Shown here: one piece after another, positions 8,587 to 16,618 of the stretch
Layout of the letters: every line of letters starts with the position of its first letter
Numbering within the stretch: position 1 is the stretch's first letter
Assembly: GCA_002300355.1 (NCBI GenBank)
Contig: NSGV01000001.1
Coordinates: 4,340,001-4,404,000 of the forward strand
Length of the DNA stretch: 64,000 bases
Direction of reading: 5' to 3'
Source: Streptomyces sp. TLI_235
GTDB lineage: Bacteria > Actinomycetota > Actinomycetes > Streptomycetales > Streptomycetaceae
Position numbers and translations under genes: made by a program
Notes under the pieces: generated by a model
What the model saw: the letters and a program-made list of their open reading frames with translations, nothing else
Databases searched by the model: none
Told to the model about the DNA's origin: nothing

Positions 8587-10431
8587 ATGCCCGAGCTGAG
8601 GTCCCGTACCGTCACCCACGGCCGCAACATGGCGGGCGCCCGCGCCCTTCTCCGGGCCGCCGGCGTAGCCCGGGAGGACTTCGGCAAGCCGATCATCGCG
8701 GTGGCCAACTCCTTCACCGAGTTCGTGCCGGGCCACACCCACCTGCAGCCGGTCGGCCGGATCGTCTCCGAGGCGATCAAGGAGGCCGGTGGCATTCCGC
8801 GCGAGTTCAACACCATCGCCGTCGACGACGGCATCGCGATGGGCCACGCCGGCATGCTGTACTCGCTGCCCTCGCGCGACCTGATCGCCGACTCGGTCGA
8901 GTACATGGTCAACGCGCACTGCGCGGACGCCCTGATCTGCATCTCCAACTGCGACAAGATCACCCCCGGCATGCTGATGGCCGCGCTGCGCCTCAACATC
9001 CCGACGGTCTTCGTCTCCGGCGGCCCGATGGAGGCCGGCAAGGCCACCCTGGTCGACGGCACCGTCCGCAAGCTCGACCTGGTGGACGCGATCTCGCAGG
9101 CGGTGAACGAGAACGTCTCCGACGAGGACATCGCGATCATCGAGGAGAACGCCTGTCCGACCTGCGGCTCGTGTTCCGGCATGTTCACCGCCAACTCGAT
9201 GAACTGCCTCACCGAGGCGATCGGCCTGTCGCTGCCCGGCAACGGCTCGGTGCTGGCCACCCACACCGCCCGCCGCGCGCTCTACGAGCGGGCCGGACAG
9301 ACGGTCGTCGAGATCACCAAGCGGCACTACCACCAGGACGACGAGTCCATGCTGCCGCGCAACATCGCGACCCGGGCCGCGTTCGAGAACGCCATGGCCC
9401 TGGACATCGCGATGGGCGGCTCCACGAACACGATCCTGCACCTGCTGGCCGCCGCCCAGGAGGCCGAGCTGGACTTCGACATGCGGGCCATCGACGCGAT
9501 CTCCCGCAAGGTCCCCTGCCTGTCCAAGGTCGCGCCGAACGGCTCGTACTACATGGAGGACGTGCACCGGGCCGGCGGCATCCCGGCGATCCTCGGCGAG
9601 CTGTACCGCGGCGGCCTGCTCAACGAGGACGTGCACACCGTGCACGCCGACTCGCTCGCGGAGTGGCTGAAGACCTGGGACGTCCGCGGCGGTTCGCCGT
9701 CCGCCGAGGCCGTCGAGCTGTGGCACGCCGCGCCCGGCTGCAAGCGCACCTCCGAGGCGTTCGCGCAGTCCGAGCGCTGGGAGTCCCTGGACACCGACGC
9801 CGCCAAGGGCTGCATCCGCAGCGTCGAGCACGCCTACTCCGTCGAGGGCGGGCTCGCGGTGCTGTACGGCAACCTCGCCGAGGACGGCTGCATCGTGAAG
9901 ACCGCCGGCGTGGACGAGTCCATCTGGACGTTCAGCGGCCCGGCCGTCGTCGTCGAGTCGCAGGAGGACGCCGTCGAGGCGATCCTCGCCAAGCGGATCA
10001 AGGAGGGCGACGTCGTCGTCATCCGCTACGAGGGCCCCAAGGGCGGTCCGGGCATGCAGGAGATGCTCTACCCGACCTCCTTCCTCAAGGGCCGCGGCCT
10101 CGGCAAGGCCTGCGCGCTGATCACCGACGGCCGGTTCTCCGGTGGCACCTCCGGCCTGTCGATCGGCCACGCCTCCCCGGAGGCCGCCTCCGGCGGCACC
10201 ATCGCCCTGGTCGAGGACGGCGACATCATCGCCATCGACATCCCGGGCCGGAAGGTCAGCCTGGAGGTGTCCTTCGAGGAGCTGCACGAGCGCCGGCTCA
10301 AGCTGGAGGCCGAGGGCGGCTACCGGCCGAAGAACCGTCAGCGCCAGGTCAGCCAGGCCCTGAAGGCCTACGCGGCGATGGCCACCTCCGCCGACAAGGG
10401 CGCCGTCCGCGACGTGAGCAAGCTGGGCTGA
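8587..10431 (+). CDS. ilvD: Dihydroxy-acid dehydratase
   Basis: This 614-residue enzyme, the usual IlvD length, performs the fourth step of valine/isoleucine synthesis by dehydrating 2,3-dihydroxy acids to 2-keto acids. The Fe-S ligand motifs are CISNCDKITPGM and ENACPTCGSCSGMFTANSMN. The C-terminal half carries DGRFSGGTSGLSIGH and GDIIAIDIPGR. ATG 8587 follows a GAAGGAG ribosome binding site. A possible -10 (TAATCT) lies at 8508-8513. A strong terminator follows the stop. Confidence 0.96.
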   Translation: MPELRSRTVTHGRNMAGARALLRAAGVAREDFGKPIIAVANSFTEFVPGHTHLQPVGRIVSEAIKEAGGIPREFNTIAVDDGIAMGHAGMLYSLPSRDLIADSVEYMVNAHCADALICISNCDKITPGMLMAALRLNIPTVFVSGGPMEAGKATLVDGTVRKLDLVDAISQAVNENVSDEDIAIIEENACPTCGSCSGMFTANSMNCLTEAIGLSLPGNGSVLATHTARRALYERAGQTVVEITKRHYHQDDESMLPRNIATRAAFENAMALDIAMGGSTNTILHLLAAAQEAELDFDMRAIDAISRKVPCLSKVAPNGSYYMEDVHRAGGIPAILGELYRGGLLNEDVHTVHADSLAEWLKTWDVRGGSPSAEAVELWHAAPGCKRTSEAFAQSERWESLDTDAAKGCIRSVEHAYSVEGGLAVLYGNLAEDGCIVKTAGVDESIWTFSGPAVVVESQEDAVEAILAKRIKEGDVVVIRYEGPKGGPGMQEMLYPTSFLKGRGLGKACALITDGRFSGGTSGLSIGHASPEAASGGTIALVEDGDIIAIDIPGRKVSLEVSFEELHERRLKLEAEGGYRPKNRQRQVSQALKAYAAMATSADKGAVRDVSKLG

Positions 10432-10450
10432 GCCCGCCCGCGACCGCGAC

Positions 10451-10487
10451 CGGAGGGAGCCGCACCCCGCAGGTGCGGCTCCCTCCG
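10451..10487 (+). terminator. ilvD terminator hairpin
   Basis: A perfect 16-bp stem (10451-10466 with 10472-10487) with a 5-nt loop begins 19 bp after the ilvD stop. There is no long T tract, which is usual in streptomycetes. Confidence 0.85.
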
Positions 10488-10522
10488 CGGTTCCGCGCCG
10501 GGCCGGGGCGACAATGGGTGCC

Positions 10523-10981
10523 GTGAACCAGCGCACCCCCCGCAAGCAGCCCGCCGGCGGCCCCGAGCCGGAGCCGATCCGGTTCTTCGGCACCACCTGG
10601 GTCGACCACGGCCGCGGCTACTGGCCGCGCCGCGTCCTCGTCTCGCTGGGCGCCCTGGTCTGCACCGCGGCCGCCGCCCTGGTGCTGCGGTTCGCCGTCG
10701 CCGGGGTGGCGCTCTCCGACGCCGGCCGGTTCGTCGACGTGCTGCTGATCGGCGCCGTCGCGATCTGCTCCTGCCTCGCCGCGATCCGCACCTGGAAGAC
10801 CCTCACCGAGGGCCGGCACAGCCTGGACGGCTGGATGGCCGAGGACCGCTCGCTGGGCGCGGTCTGGCTGATCGGCGGTGCCGGCGCGCTCGCCGCCTAC
10901 TTCTTCCGCAGCCTGGTCGAGGCCCCCGGCGAGGCGGTGCACCGCGCCGCGTACGAGAAGGCTCGCCGCGGGCGGCGGTAG
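10523..10981 (+). CDS. Conserved hypothetical membrane protein
   Basis: The GTG at 10523 gives a 152-residue protein; an in-frame ATG at 10514 would add three residues. It has a polar N-terminus and three hydrophobic segments (about residues 38-60, 70-88 and 112-130), with a short RTWKTLTEGRHSLDGW loop between the last two. A GACAAT sequence at 10510-10515 could be a -10 for a leaderless GTG start, which favours 10523. The role is not recognised. It stands alone between ilvD and the convergent PLP enzyme. Confidence 0.7.
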   Translation: MNQRTPRKQPAGGPEPEPIRFFGTTWVDHGRGYWPRRVLVSLGALVCTAAAALVLRFAVAGVALSDAGRFVDVLLIGAVAICSCLAAIRTWKTLTEGRHSLDGWMAEDRSLGAVWLIGGAGALAAYFFRSLVEAPGEAVHRAAYEKARRGRR

Positions 10982-11047
10982 CGACCGCCGTCAAGGCACA
11001 AGGACGGCCGACTCAGGTGCCCCCACGTGCCCCTGGGGGTTGTACCC

Positions 11048-12208
11048 CTACTTGCCGAACGCCTGGGCGAGGTCCTCGAAGAGGTCCTCGGGCTCCTCCA
11101 GGCCGACCGACAGGCGCAGCAGCGAGGGGTGCGGGCGGGCCTCCGGGGCGACCGGGCGGTGGGTCAGCGAGGCCGGGTGCTGGATCAGGGTGTCGACGCC
11201 GCCGAGCGACACCGCGTGGGTGATCAGCTCGCAGCCGGCCGCGGTGCGGGCCGCGGCCTCGTAGCCGTCGCGCAGCGAGAAGGCCAGCACCGAGCCGGCG
11301 CCGGACATCTGCCGGCCGACCAGGCCCTGCGGGTCGCACTCCGGCAGGCCGGGGAAGTACACCCGGTCGACCTCGGGGCGGGAGCCCAGCCAGGCCGCCA
11401 CCTTGGCCGCGTTCGCCGCCTGGTGGCGCACCCGCAGCGGCAGCGTCTGCAGGCCGCGGTGCAGCAGGTAGGCGGCGAGCGGGTGCAGGATGCCGCCGGT
11501 CACCGCGCGGACCCGGCGCAGCCGCGCCGCCCACTCGGCGTCGGTGGCGACCGCGCCGGCCAGCACGTCGCCGTGGCCGCCGAGGTACTTGGTGGCGCTG
11601 TGCAGCACCAGCGTCGCGCCGTGGTGCACCGGCCGCTGCAGGACGGGGGTGGCGAAGGTGTTGTCGACGAGGAGCGGTACGTCCCCGCACTGCTCGGCGA
11701 CGGCGGTGAGGTCGACCAGGTCCAGGGTGGGGTTGGCCGGGGTCTCCACGATCACGAGGCCGGTGTCGGGGCGGATCGCCGCCGCGACCTCGCCGGCCCG
11801 GGCCCAGGTCACCTCGGTGCCGAGCAGGCCGGTGGCGAGTACGTGGTCGGTGCCGCCGTACAGCGGTCGCACCGCGACGACGTGGCCGCGGCCCTCGGCG
11901 CGGGCGGCCAGCAGGCAGGCGGCGAGCGCGGCCATGCCGGAGGCGAAGGCCACCGACTGCTCGCAGTCCTCGAGTTCGGCGAGGGCCTGCTCGAAGCGGG
12001 CGGTGGTCGGGTTCCACAGCCGCTGGTAGACGGCGCTGCCGCCGTCCGGGACGAGTCCGCCGGTGGCCAGTGCCTCGTAGCTGTCGCCGCCGGTCTCCAC
12101 GCCGGGGAGGGGGTTGGTGGTGGAGAGGTCGATCGGCGGGACGTGGGTCCCGAGGCCGCGCAGATCGGTTCTGCCGGCGTGCACGGCCCGGGTGTCGGCG
12201 TGGGGCAT
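11048..12208 (-). CDS. PLP-dependent trans-sulfuration enzyme (cystathionine gamma-lyase / methionine gamma-lyase type)
   Basis: This 386-residue protein covers the whole Cys/Met metabolism PLP family. It has the PLP loop SVAFASGMAALAACL, the Asp loop LLVDNTFATP and the Schiff-base lysine in HSATKYLGGHGDV. It probably cleaves or forms C-S bonds in cystathionine, homocysteine or methionine. ATG 12208 has GAGGAG upstream. A divergent Lrp/AsnC regulator with an inverted repeat between them suggests amino-acid-responsive control. The exact substrate (cystathionine or methionine) is not decidable here. Confidence 0.88.
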   Translation of the reverse strand: MPHADTRAVHAGRTDLRGLGTHVPPIDLSTTNPLPGVETGGDSYEALATGGLVPDGGSAVYQRLWNPTTARFEQALAELEDCEQSVAFASGMAALAACLLAARAEGRGHVVAVRPLYGGTDHVLATGLLGTEVTWARAGEVAAAIRPDTGLVIVETPANPTLDLVDLTAVAEQCGDVPLLVDNTFATPVLQRPVHHGATLVLHSATKYLGGHGDVLAGAVATDAEWAARLRRVRAVTGGILHPLAAYLLHRGLQTLPLRVRHQAANAAKVAAWLGSRPEVDRVYFPGLPECDPQGLVGRQMSGAGSVLAFSLRDGYEAAARTAAGCELITHAVSLGGVDTLIQHPASLTHRPVAPEARPHPSLLRLSVGLEEPEDLFEDLAQAFGK

Positions 12209-12280
12209 GGGTGGCTCCTCGGCGGGTGTGGGGGTGGCCCCATGGTGAAGAGAACGCCGAGCCGCGGCCACTGCCCGGAA

Positions 12281-12319
12281 GAACATTCGAGTACCGGCCG
12301 GTAGGCCTTGCGAATGTTC
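12281..12319. promoter_or_regulatory. Inverted-repeat operator candidate between the PLP lyase and the Lrp regulator
   Basis: The arms GAACATTCG (12281-12289) and CGAATGTTC (12311-12319) are perfect and 30 bp apart centre to centre. They enclose a separate 12-bp palindrome, TACCGGCCGGTA (12292-12303). It sits in the divergent promoter region, where an Lrp/AsnC octamer would bind. Confidence 0.5.
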
Positions 12320-12335
12320 GGGGTGGCGGACGATC

Positions 12336-12824
12336 GTGGGCCCCGTGCCGAAGAATCCGCAGCGCGAACTCGCCCCCGTCGACCGGGCCATCCTGCGCCT
12401 GCTGGTCGCCGACGCCAGGATGCCCAACAACGCGATCGCCGAGGCGGTGGGCATCGCCCCGTCCACCTGCCTGGGCCGGATCCGGGCGCTGCGGGAGCGC
12501 GGGGTGATCCGCGGCTTCCACGCCGAGGTGGAGCCGGGCGCGGTCGGGCTCGGCATCCAGGCGATGATCGCGGTGCGGCTGCACGCGCACACCAAGGAGC
12601 AGATCCGCAGCTTCGCGGGCGGGATACCGCGGCTGCCCGGTGTGGTCGCCGCGTACCACCTCGCCGGGGCCGACGACTACCTGCTGCACATCGCGGTCGC
12701 CGACACCGACGCCCTGCGCGACTTCGTGCTGGAGCACCTGACGGCGCATCCGGCGGTGCAGCACACCGAGACCAGCCTGATCTTCGGCCATGTCCGGGGC
12801 GACGTCGGGGTGTCCGGAGACTGA
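12336..12824 (+). CDS. Lrp/AsnC-family transcriptional regulator
   Basis: This is a 162-residue regulator; GTG 12345 is an alternative start three codons downstream. The N-terminal HTH includes ILRLLVADARMPNNAIAEAV and the recognition helix APSTCLGRIRALRERG. The C-terminal RAM/AsnC domain has GVVAAYHLAGADDYLLHIAV and ends with the TSLIFG strand. It is divergent from the trans-sulfuration enzyme, so it probably regulates that gene, and itself, in response to a sulfur amino acid. Confidence 0.9.
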   Translation: MGPVPKNPQRELAPVDRAILRLLVADARMPNNAIAEAVGIAPSTCLGRIRALRERGVIRGFHAEVEPGAVGLGIQAMIAVRLHAHTKEQIRSFAGGIPRLPGVVAAYHLAGADDYLLHIAVADTDALRDFVLEHLTAHPAVQHTETSLIFGHVRGDVGVSGD

Positions 12825-12842
12825 CCCCGGACGGCCGGGCGG

Positions 12843-14051
12843 TCAGCTGCGCGACAGCGTGCCGCAGCCCTGGTGGTCGTCCAGCGGGCGGTTCGGGTCG
12901 TACGGGTCGACCGTCGGGCCGGTGTGCGGCTCGCCGGTGCCGAAGTCGAAGCCGATGCTGAAGTCCGTCTCCAGGTAGCCGCTGCCCATGTCGCAGACGT
13001 TGTTGCCGAAGTCGGCCCGGCCCTTGTCCAGGACCAGCTTGCCGCGCTGCACCTGGTACCGGGCCGGGTCGTAGAACCGGAAGTCCTGCTGCCGGCGGAC
13101 GATCTCCCGCTCGACCCGGACGCCGTCGCCGGTCTTCCAGGCGACCGGCTTGGCGGTGCCGCCGGAGCTCTGGCCGGGCCGCGGCGCGCCGGCGTCCGGA
13201 CCGGGCTTCAGCGCGTAGACGAAGATGTAGTCGGTGTGCACCAGCAGGCCGCGGTCGCCGTCGCTCTCGAAGGTCGTCCGGCCCTGCACCTTCACCACGT
13301 CGGTGACCGGCACGGAGCGGTGCGGGTCGAAGCGGCTCAGCCAGCTGGTCGCGTCCTGGTCCGCGGTCGGGTGGGCCAGCGCCTTCTCCAGGTCGGCGCG
13401 CGCCTCGCGGTCCAGCAGGGCGAGGGCGTCGGTCGGGGTCTCGCCGGCGATCGTCCTCGGGTCGAGGTTGGTCAGCACCAGGTACTGCCGGACCTTGCCG
13501 AGCAGGCCCGCCACGTCCCCCTTGCCGAACACGCCGACGGCCTTGGCCTCGGGCATCGCCAGGGCCTCCAGGCCGGCCTGCCAGGTGTCGGCGGGCGAGC
13601 CGGCCCACGGGCGGTCGACGGTCGGGGTGTCGGGGTCGGCGGTCGGCGGCGCGGCGGTCGCCGAGGCGCTGCCGGGCCCGGCAGTGGGCGCCGCCGAGGA
13701 GCCCCGGCTCCGCTCGTACCAGCCGTGCAGCCGGTCCACGTTCAGCGCGGCCAGGGTGACCGCCGCGGCCAGCACCACGAACAGCGGCGTCTGCCAGTTG
13801 CGCTTCTTCGGCCGGCCCCACGGGTCGACCGGCTCCGGCCGTCGCCCGAACCGCCGCCGGGCGGCCGGAGCGGGGTCGGCGGAGGCCCGCCACGGCTCGG
13901 GCTGCGGCGGCTGCCGCTTCCACTTCGCGGCCAGCATCCGGGACCGCCCGGACTGCTCCTTGACCGTGGCGCCGCGGACGAAGTCCTCGTCGAGGACGAG
14001 GTCCTCGAACGGGTCGTCAGGGCGTGGAGCGGGATCGTCGACTATCGGCAC
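12843..14051 (-). CDS. Conserved hypothetical single-pass membrane protein
   Basis: The GTG start at 14051 gives 402 residues. About 85 charged cytoplasmic residues precede one membrane helix (TPLFVVLAAAVTLAALNV) and a large extracytoplasmic domain with a Ser/Ala/Pro/Thr-rich linker. Conserved-looking features are two C-terminal cysteines (NVCDMG and QGCGT). GTG 14051 is preferred because TACTGT lies 5 nt upstream and because a longer reading to 14144 overlaps the neighbouring regulator. It is a typical streptomycete secreted-domain protein of unknown role and is convergent with the Lrp gene. Confidence 0.75.
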   Translation of the reverse strand: MPIVDDPAPRPDDPFEDLVLDEDFVRGATVKEQSGRSRMLAAKWKRQPPQPEPWRASADPAPAARRRFGRRPEPVDPWGRPKKRNWQTPLFVVLAAAVTLAALNVDRLHGWYERSRGSSAAPTAGPGSASATAAPPTADPDTPTVDRPWAGSPADTWQAGLEALAMPEAKAVGVFGKGDVAGLLGKVRQYLVLTNLDPRTIAGETPTDALALLDREARADLEKALAHPTADQDATSWLSRFDPHRSVPVTDVVKVQGRTTFESDGDRGLLVHTDYIFVYALKPGPDAGAPRPGQSSGGTAKPVAWKTGDGVRVEREIVRRQQDFRFYDPARYQVQRGKLVLDKGRADFGNNVCDMGSGYLETDFSIGFDFGTGEPHTGPTVDPYDPNRPLDDHQGCGTLSRS

Positions 14052-14100
14052 GCCGGACAGTATGCAGACGGCCCCCGACACACCCGACGCCGGGGGTCGG

Positions 14101-15096
14101 TCACTCCCCGCCCGGCAGCCAGCCCCGCTGGACCGCCCGGACACCGAACTCGAAACGGCTGCGCGCGCCGAGGCGCTCCATCAGGTCGGTGGCCGACCGG
14201 CGGGCCGTCCGCGCGGAGACCCCGATCCGCTTGGCGATCGCCTCGTCGGTGAGGCCCTGCGCCAGCAGCCGGACGACGGTCGCCTCCTGGGGGCTCAGCC
14301 CGGTGTCGTCCCGGCGGGGTGCGGCGCCCAACGGCTGCGCGGAGGTCCAGACGTTCTCGAACAGCGCGCAGAGCGCCGTCATCGTGCCGTCGCCGGTGAG
14401 CAGGACCGCGGCCGCGGCCGAGTCCCCGCTGCTGACCGGAACCAGGGCGGTCGAACGGTCGAAGATCATCAGCCGGGTCGGCAGCTCCGGCGCCGTCCGC
14501 ACCTCGCCGCCGAGCTCGGTCAGCCAGGTCGCGTAGGCCACCGTCGACTGGCTGTTGCGAACGCTGTCCAGGAACAGCGAGCGCATCCGCACACCGCGGT
14601 CCAGCAGCCGCCGGTCGTTGGCCTGGGACGCCTCCAGCGTCTCCGGCCGGTGGCCGCCGCCGGGCGCGAAGGTCATCAGGTCCGTCTCCGCCTCGGCGGC
14701 CAGCCGGGCGATGGCGTCACGGATGGCGTCCAGGCCGTCCAACTGCTCCACGCCGGGGCCGGAGGCGGACGGGCCGATGGCGGAGAACTCCGCGATCAGC
14801 TGGGCGGCCGCCGCCCGGGAGGCCTCGATCCGCAGCTGCTGTGCGGCCAGTTCGGCCTGCTGGCGGGCCATCAGGAGTTCCATGCCCACGTCGGGCGCGA
14901 CCGCGCACAGCTCGCCGTCGCGTTCGTAGGACGGCCGGATCAGGGCCAGTTCGCTGAGCAGGTCCAGGCTGCGCCGGACCTCGGCGCGGTCCAGGCCCAG
15001 CCGCTCCGCGAGCGCCGTCACGCCCTCGCGCGGATGCGCGAGCATGGCTCGGTAGACGGCCTCCGACGCGGTGTCGAGTCCGAGCGCGGTGAGCAC
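14101..15096 (-). CDS. TrmB-type N-terminal HTH and LuxR-type C-terminal HTH regulator
   Basis: The protein has 331 residues. An N-terminal winged helix (VTALAERLGLDRAEVRRSLD) is followed by a helical sensor segment. The middle domain has a phospholipase D-like TrmB-effector look (RLLDRGVRMRSLFLDSVRN). The C-terminal LuxR HTH runs from LSPQEATVVRLLAQGLTDEA to the end. GTG 15096 has a G-rich ribosome binding site. This architecture is common in streptomycetes beside small secreted peptides, and such a peptide lies 0.7 kb away (15766-15936). Its ligand is unknown. Confidence 0.85.
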   Translation of the reverse strand: MLTALGLDTASEAVYRAMLAHPREGVTALAERLGLDRAEVRRSLDLLSELALIRPSYERDGELCAVAPDVGMELLMARQQAELAAQQLRIEASRAAAAQLIAEFSAIGPSASGPGVEQLDGLDAIRDAIARLAAEAETDLMTFAPGGGHRPETLEASQANDRRLLDRGVRMRSLFLDSVRNSQSTVAYATWLTELGGEVRTAPELPTRLMIFDRSTALVPVSSGDSAAAAVLLTGDGTMTALCALFENVWTSAQPLGAAPRRDDTGLSPQEATVVRLLAQGLTDEAIAKRIGVSARTARRSATDLMERLGARSRFEFGVRAVQRGWLPGGE

Positions 15097-15259
15097 AGCG
15101 GTTCCCCCCGGTGTGTGTGCGCGATGAAGATCGGCACGAACGATAGTCGCATGTGGGGGCGGCGCTCACCAGGGGCGCCCGTGGACGCTTCCGGCCAGCG
15201 CCTGAAACGTCCACGGACGGGGCCTGTGCATCGTTCAACCGCTTTGCGAGAGTTCGGAC

Positions 15260-15643
15260 ATGTATCTCGTCCATGCCGATCTGCACCCGCCGGCGGCGGG
15301 CCCGCCGGGTGACCTGCCGGCCGGGCTCGGCCGGGCCGTCGCCGCGCTCGCCCTGCCGAACGAGGGGATCGAGCACGTCTGCGTCCACGCCGTGCCGGCC
15401 GCCGCGCCGGTGATCGGCGTGTACGTGCTCGCCGACGACCTGGAGCGCGCCGAGGAGGCCGCCGCCGGGCTCTGCCACCGGGCGGCGGGCCTGCTGCCGG
15501 CGCTGGCCGGCTGGTCCGTGGGCCGGGTGGGCGTGCCGCTGGTCGCCCCGTTCTACGAGCGGATGCTGGCCGCATCCGACCGGGGTGGACGGTTCGGTCC
15601 ACGGCCGCTTCCGTCCAGCCGGAATCCCTTCCACCGGGCCTGA
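15260..15643 (+). CDS. Small hypothetical protein
   Basis: The protein has 127 residues and starts at ATG 15260. It has an alpha/beta look with a DDLERAEEAAAGLCHRA helix and a C-terminal basic tail. It has no signal peptide, membrane helix or known motif. It is divergent from the TrmB/LuxR regulator and just upstream of the secreted repeat peptide, so the three may form one regulatory unit. Confidence 0.6.
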   Translation: MYLVHADLHPPAAGPPGDLPAGLGRAVAALALPNEGIEHVCVHAVPAAAPVIGVYVLADDLERAEEAAAGLCHRAAGLLPALAGWSVGRVGVPLVAPFYERMLAASDRGGRFGPRPLPSSRNPFHRA

Positions 15644-15765
15644 GCTGCGACGAAGCTGGTGATCGCCGGCCGGGGGAGACACCCCGCCGGCAGCGCCGGA
15701 CGGAGCGTCACCGCGGAACGTCCGACCGGCGGCCCCCCGCTCGTACCTCCGGAAGGACCACTCCC

Positions 15766-15936
15766 GTGCTTCGTCTCTCACTCGCCAAGGCCGCCGCGGT
15801 CGGCGTTCTGGCCCTCGCCGCCGCCCCCGTCCTCGCCGGCCAGCTCTCCGGCGGCACCGACACCCGCACCACGGCCGTGCCGCGTTCCACCACCGCCTGG
15901 GAGACCACGGCGTGGGAGACCACCGCCTGGGAGTGA
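15766..15936 (+). CDS. Tiny secreted peptide with a TTAWE repeat tail
   Basis: This 56-residue peptide starts at GTG 15766, 9 nt after a GGAAGGA ribosome binding site. Residues 1-25 form a clear signal peptide (LRLSLAKAAAVGVLALAAAP then VLA). The mature part is short and ends in three copies of TTAWE encoded by three 15-bp repeats (15889-15933). The reading frame is real in codon bias and in its ribosome site but short enough to be missed by gene finders. The neighbouring TrmB/LuxR regulator is a plausible controller. The role is unknown; signal or surface peptide are options. Confidence 0.65.
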   Translation: MLRLSLAKAAAVGVLALAAAPVLAGQLSGGTDTRTTAVPRSTTAWETTAWETTAWE

Positions 15937-15967
15937 GTCCACTGCCCGGGCCCGGGGGCCTCCGCGG

Positions 15968-16417
15968 TCAGCCGCGCCTGCGGGCCCGCTTGACCGAGCC
16001 GACCACACCGGCGACCGCCAGCAGCAGGGCGGCGGGCAGCAGCGAGGTGAACAGGGCGGCGAACAGCCCGGAGCTGCCGAGCAGGGTCATCGCCAGGGTG
16101 TTGAGCACCCACAGGGCGCCGGCCGCCGGCAGGGCGGACTGCCAGGGGTGCTCATCGGTCCAGCGCTGCAGCCGCCGGTCGCCGGTGTCCCGACGGATCC
16201 GGCCACCGACCGTGCCGACGAGGAAGAAGAAGAACAGGCCGAGGCCGACCGGTCCGGCCAGGATGTCCATGGACCAGTTGCCGGTGACGATGTCCACGCC
16301 GAGGGCGGCACCGCCCACCACCGTGCCGACGGCCGCTGCCGTCCGCCACGGGCCGAGAGTCGCCGCGGCGACGGCGACCTGACGGCTCTCACTTCGCGAC
16401 AAATCTCCGTTACCCAT
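15968..16417 (-). CDS. Small integral membrane protein
   Basis: This 149-residue protein has about four hydrophobic segments, including GPVGLGLFFFFLVGTVGG and LLPAALLLAVAGVVGSV, and a basic C-terminus. ATG 16417 is preceded by GGTGGAG. No family is recognised. It is convergent with the secreted peptide gene. Confidence 0.7.
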   Translation of the reverse strand: MGNGDLSRSESRQVAVAAATLGPWRTAAAVGTVVGGAALGVDIVTGNWSMDILAGPVGLGLFFFFLVGTVGGRIRRDTGDRRLQRWTDEHPWQSALPAAGALWVLNTLAMTLLGSSGLFAALFTSLLPAALLLAVAGVVGSVKRARRRG

Positions 16418-16528
16418 GTCTCCACCGTGCGCCCGCCGGTCCCTGGAAATCCATAGGGGTGATCCCCGAGTTTCCCCCGAGGTGTACCCGGCGGAGCCGG
16501 GCCGATGTCCCGCCGACGCCGGACCGAC

Positions 16529-16550
16529 TTCATATGAACATCATTTAAAT
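16529..16550. promoter_or_regulatory. Two adjacent AT-rich palindromes upstream of the SPFH gene
   Basis: TTCATATGAA (16529-16538) and ATTTAAAT (16543-16550) are both perfect palindromes, 13 bp apart centre to centre, in otherwise very GC-rich DNA between two divergent genes. They could be an operator; no regulator is identified. Confidence 0.4.
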
Positions 16551-16618
16551 CTGGTGTCCCGGCCGCCTCCGGCTCCCTATGCTGCGGCCGTCCTGTCCGT
16601 CCGGCCGAGAGACCCCAG

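Noticed and set aside
15260..15643. Possible RiPP modification enzyme for the TTAWE peptide
   Set aside because: The 127-residue protein has no recognisable enzyme motif, so no such role is claimed.
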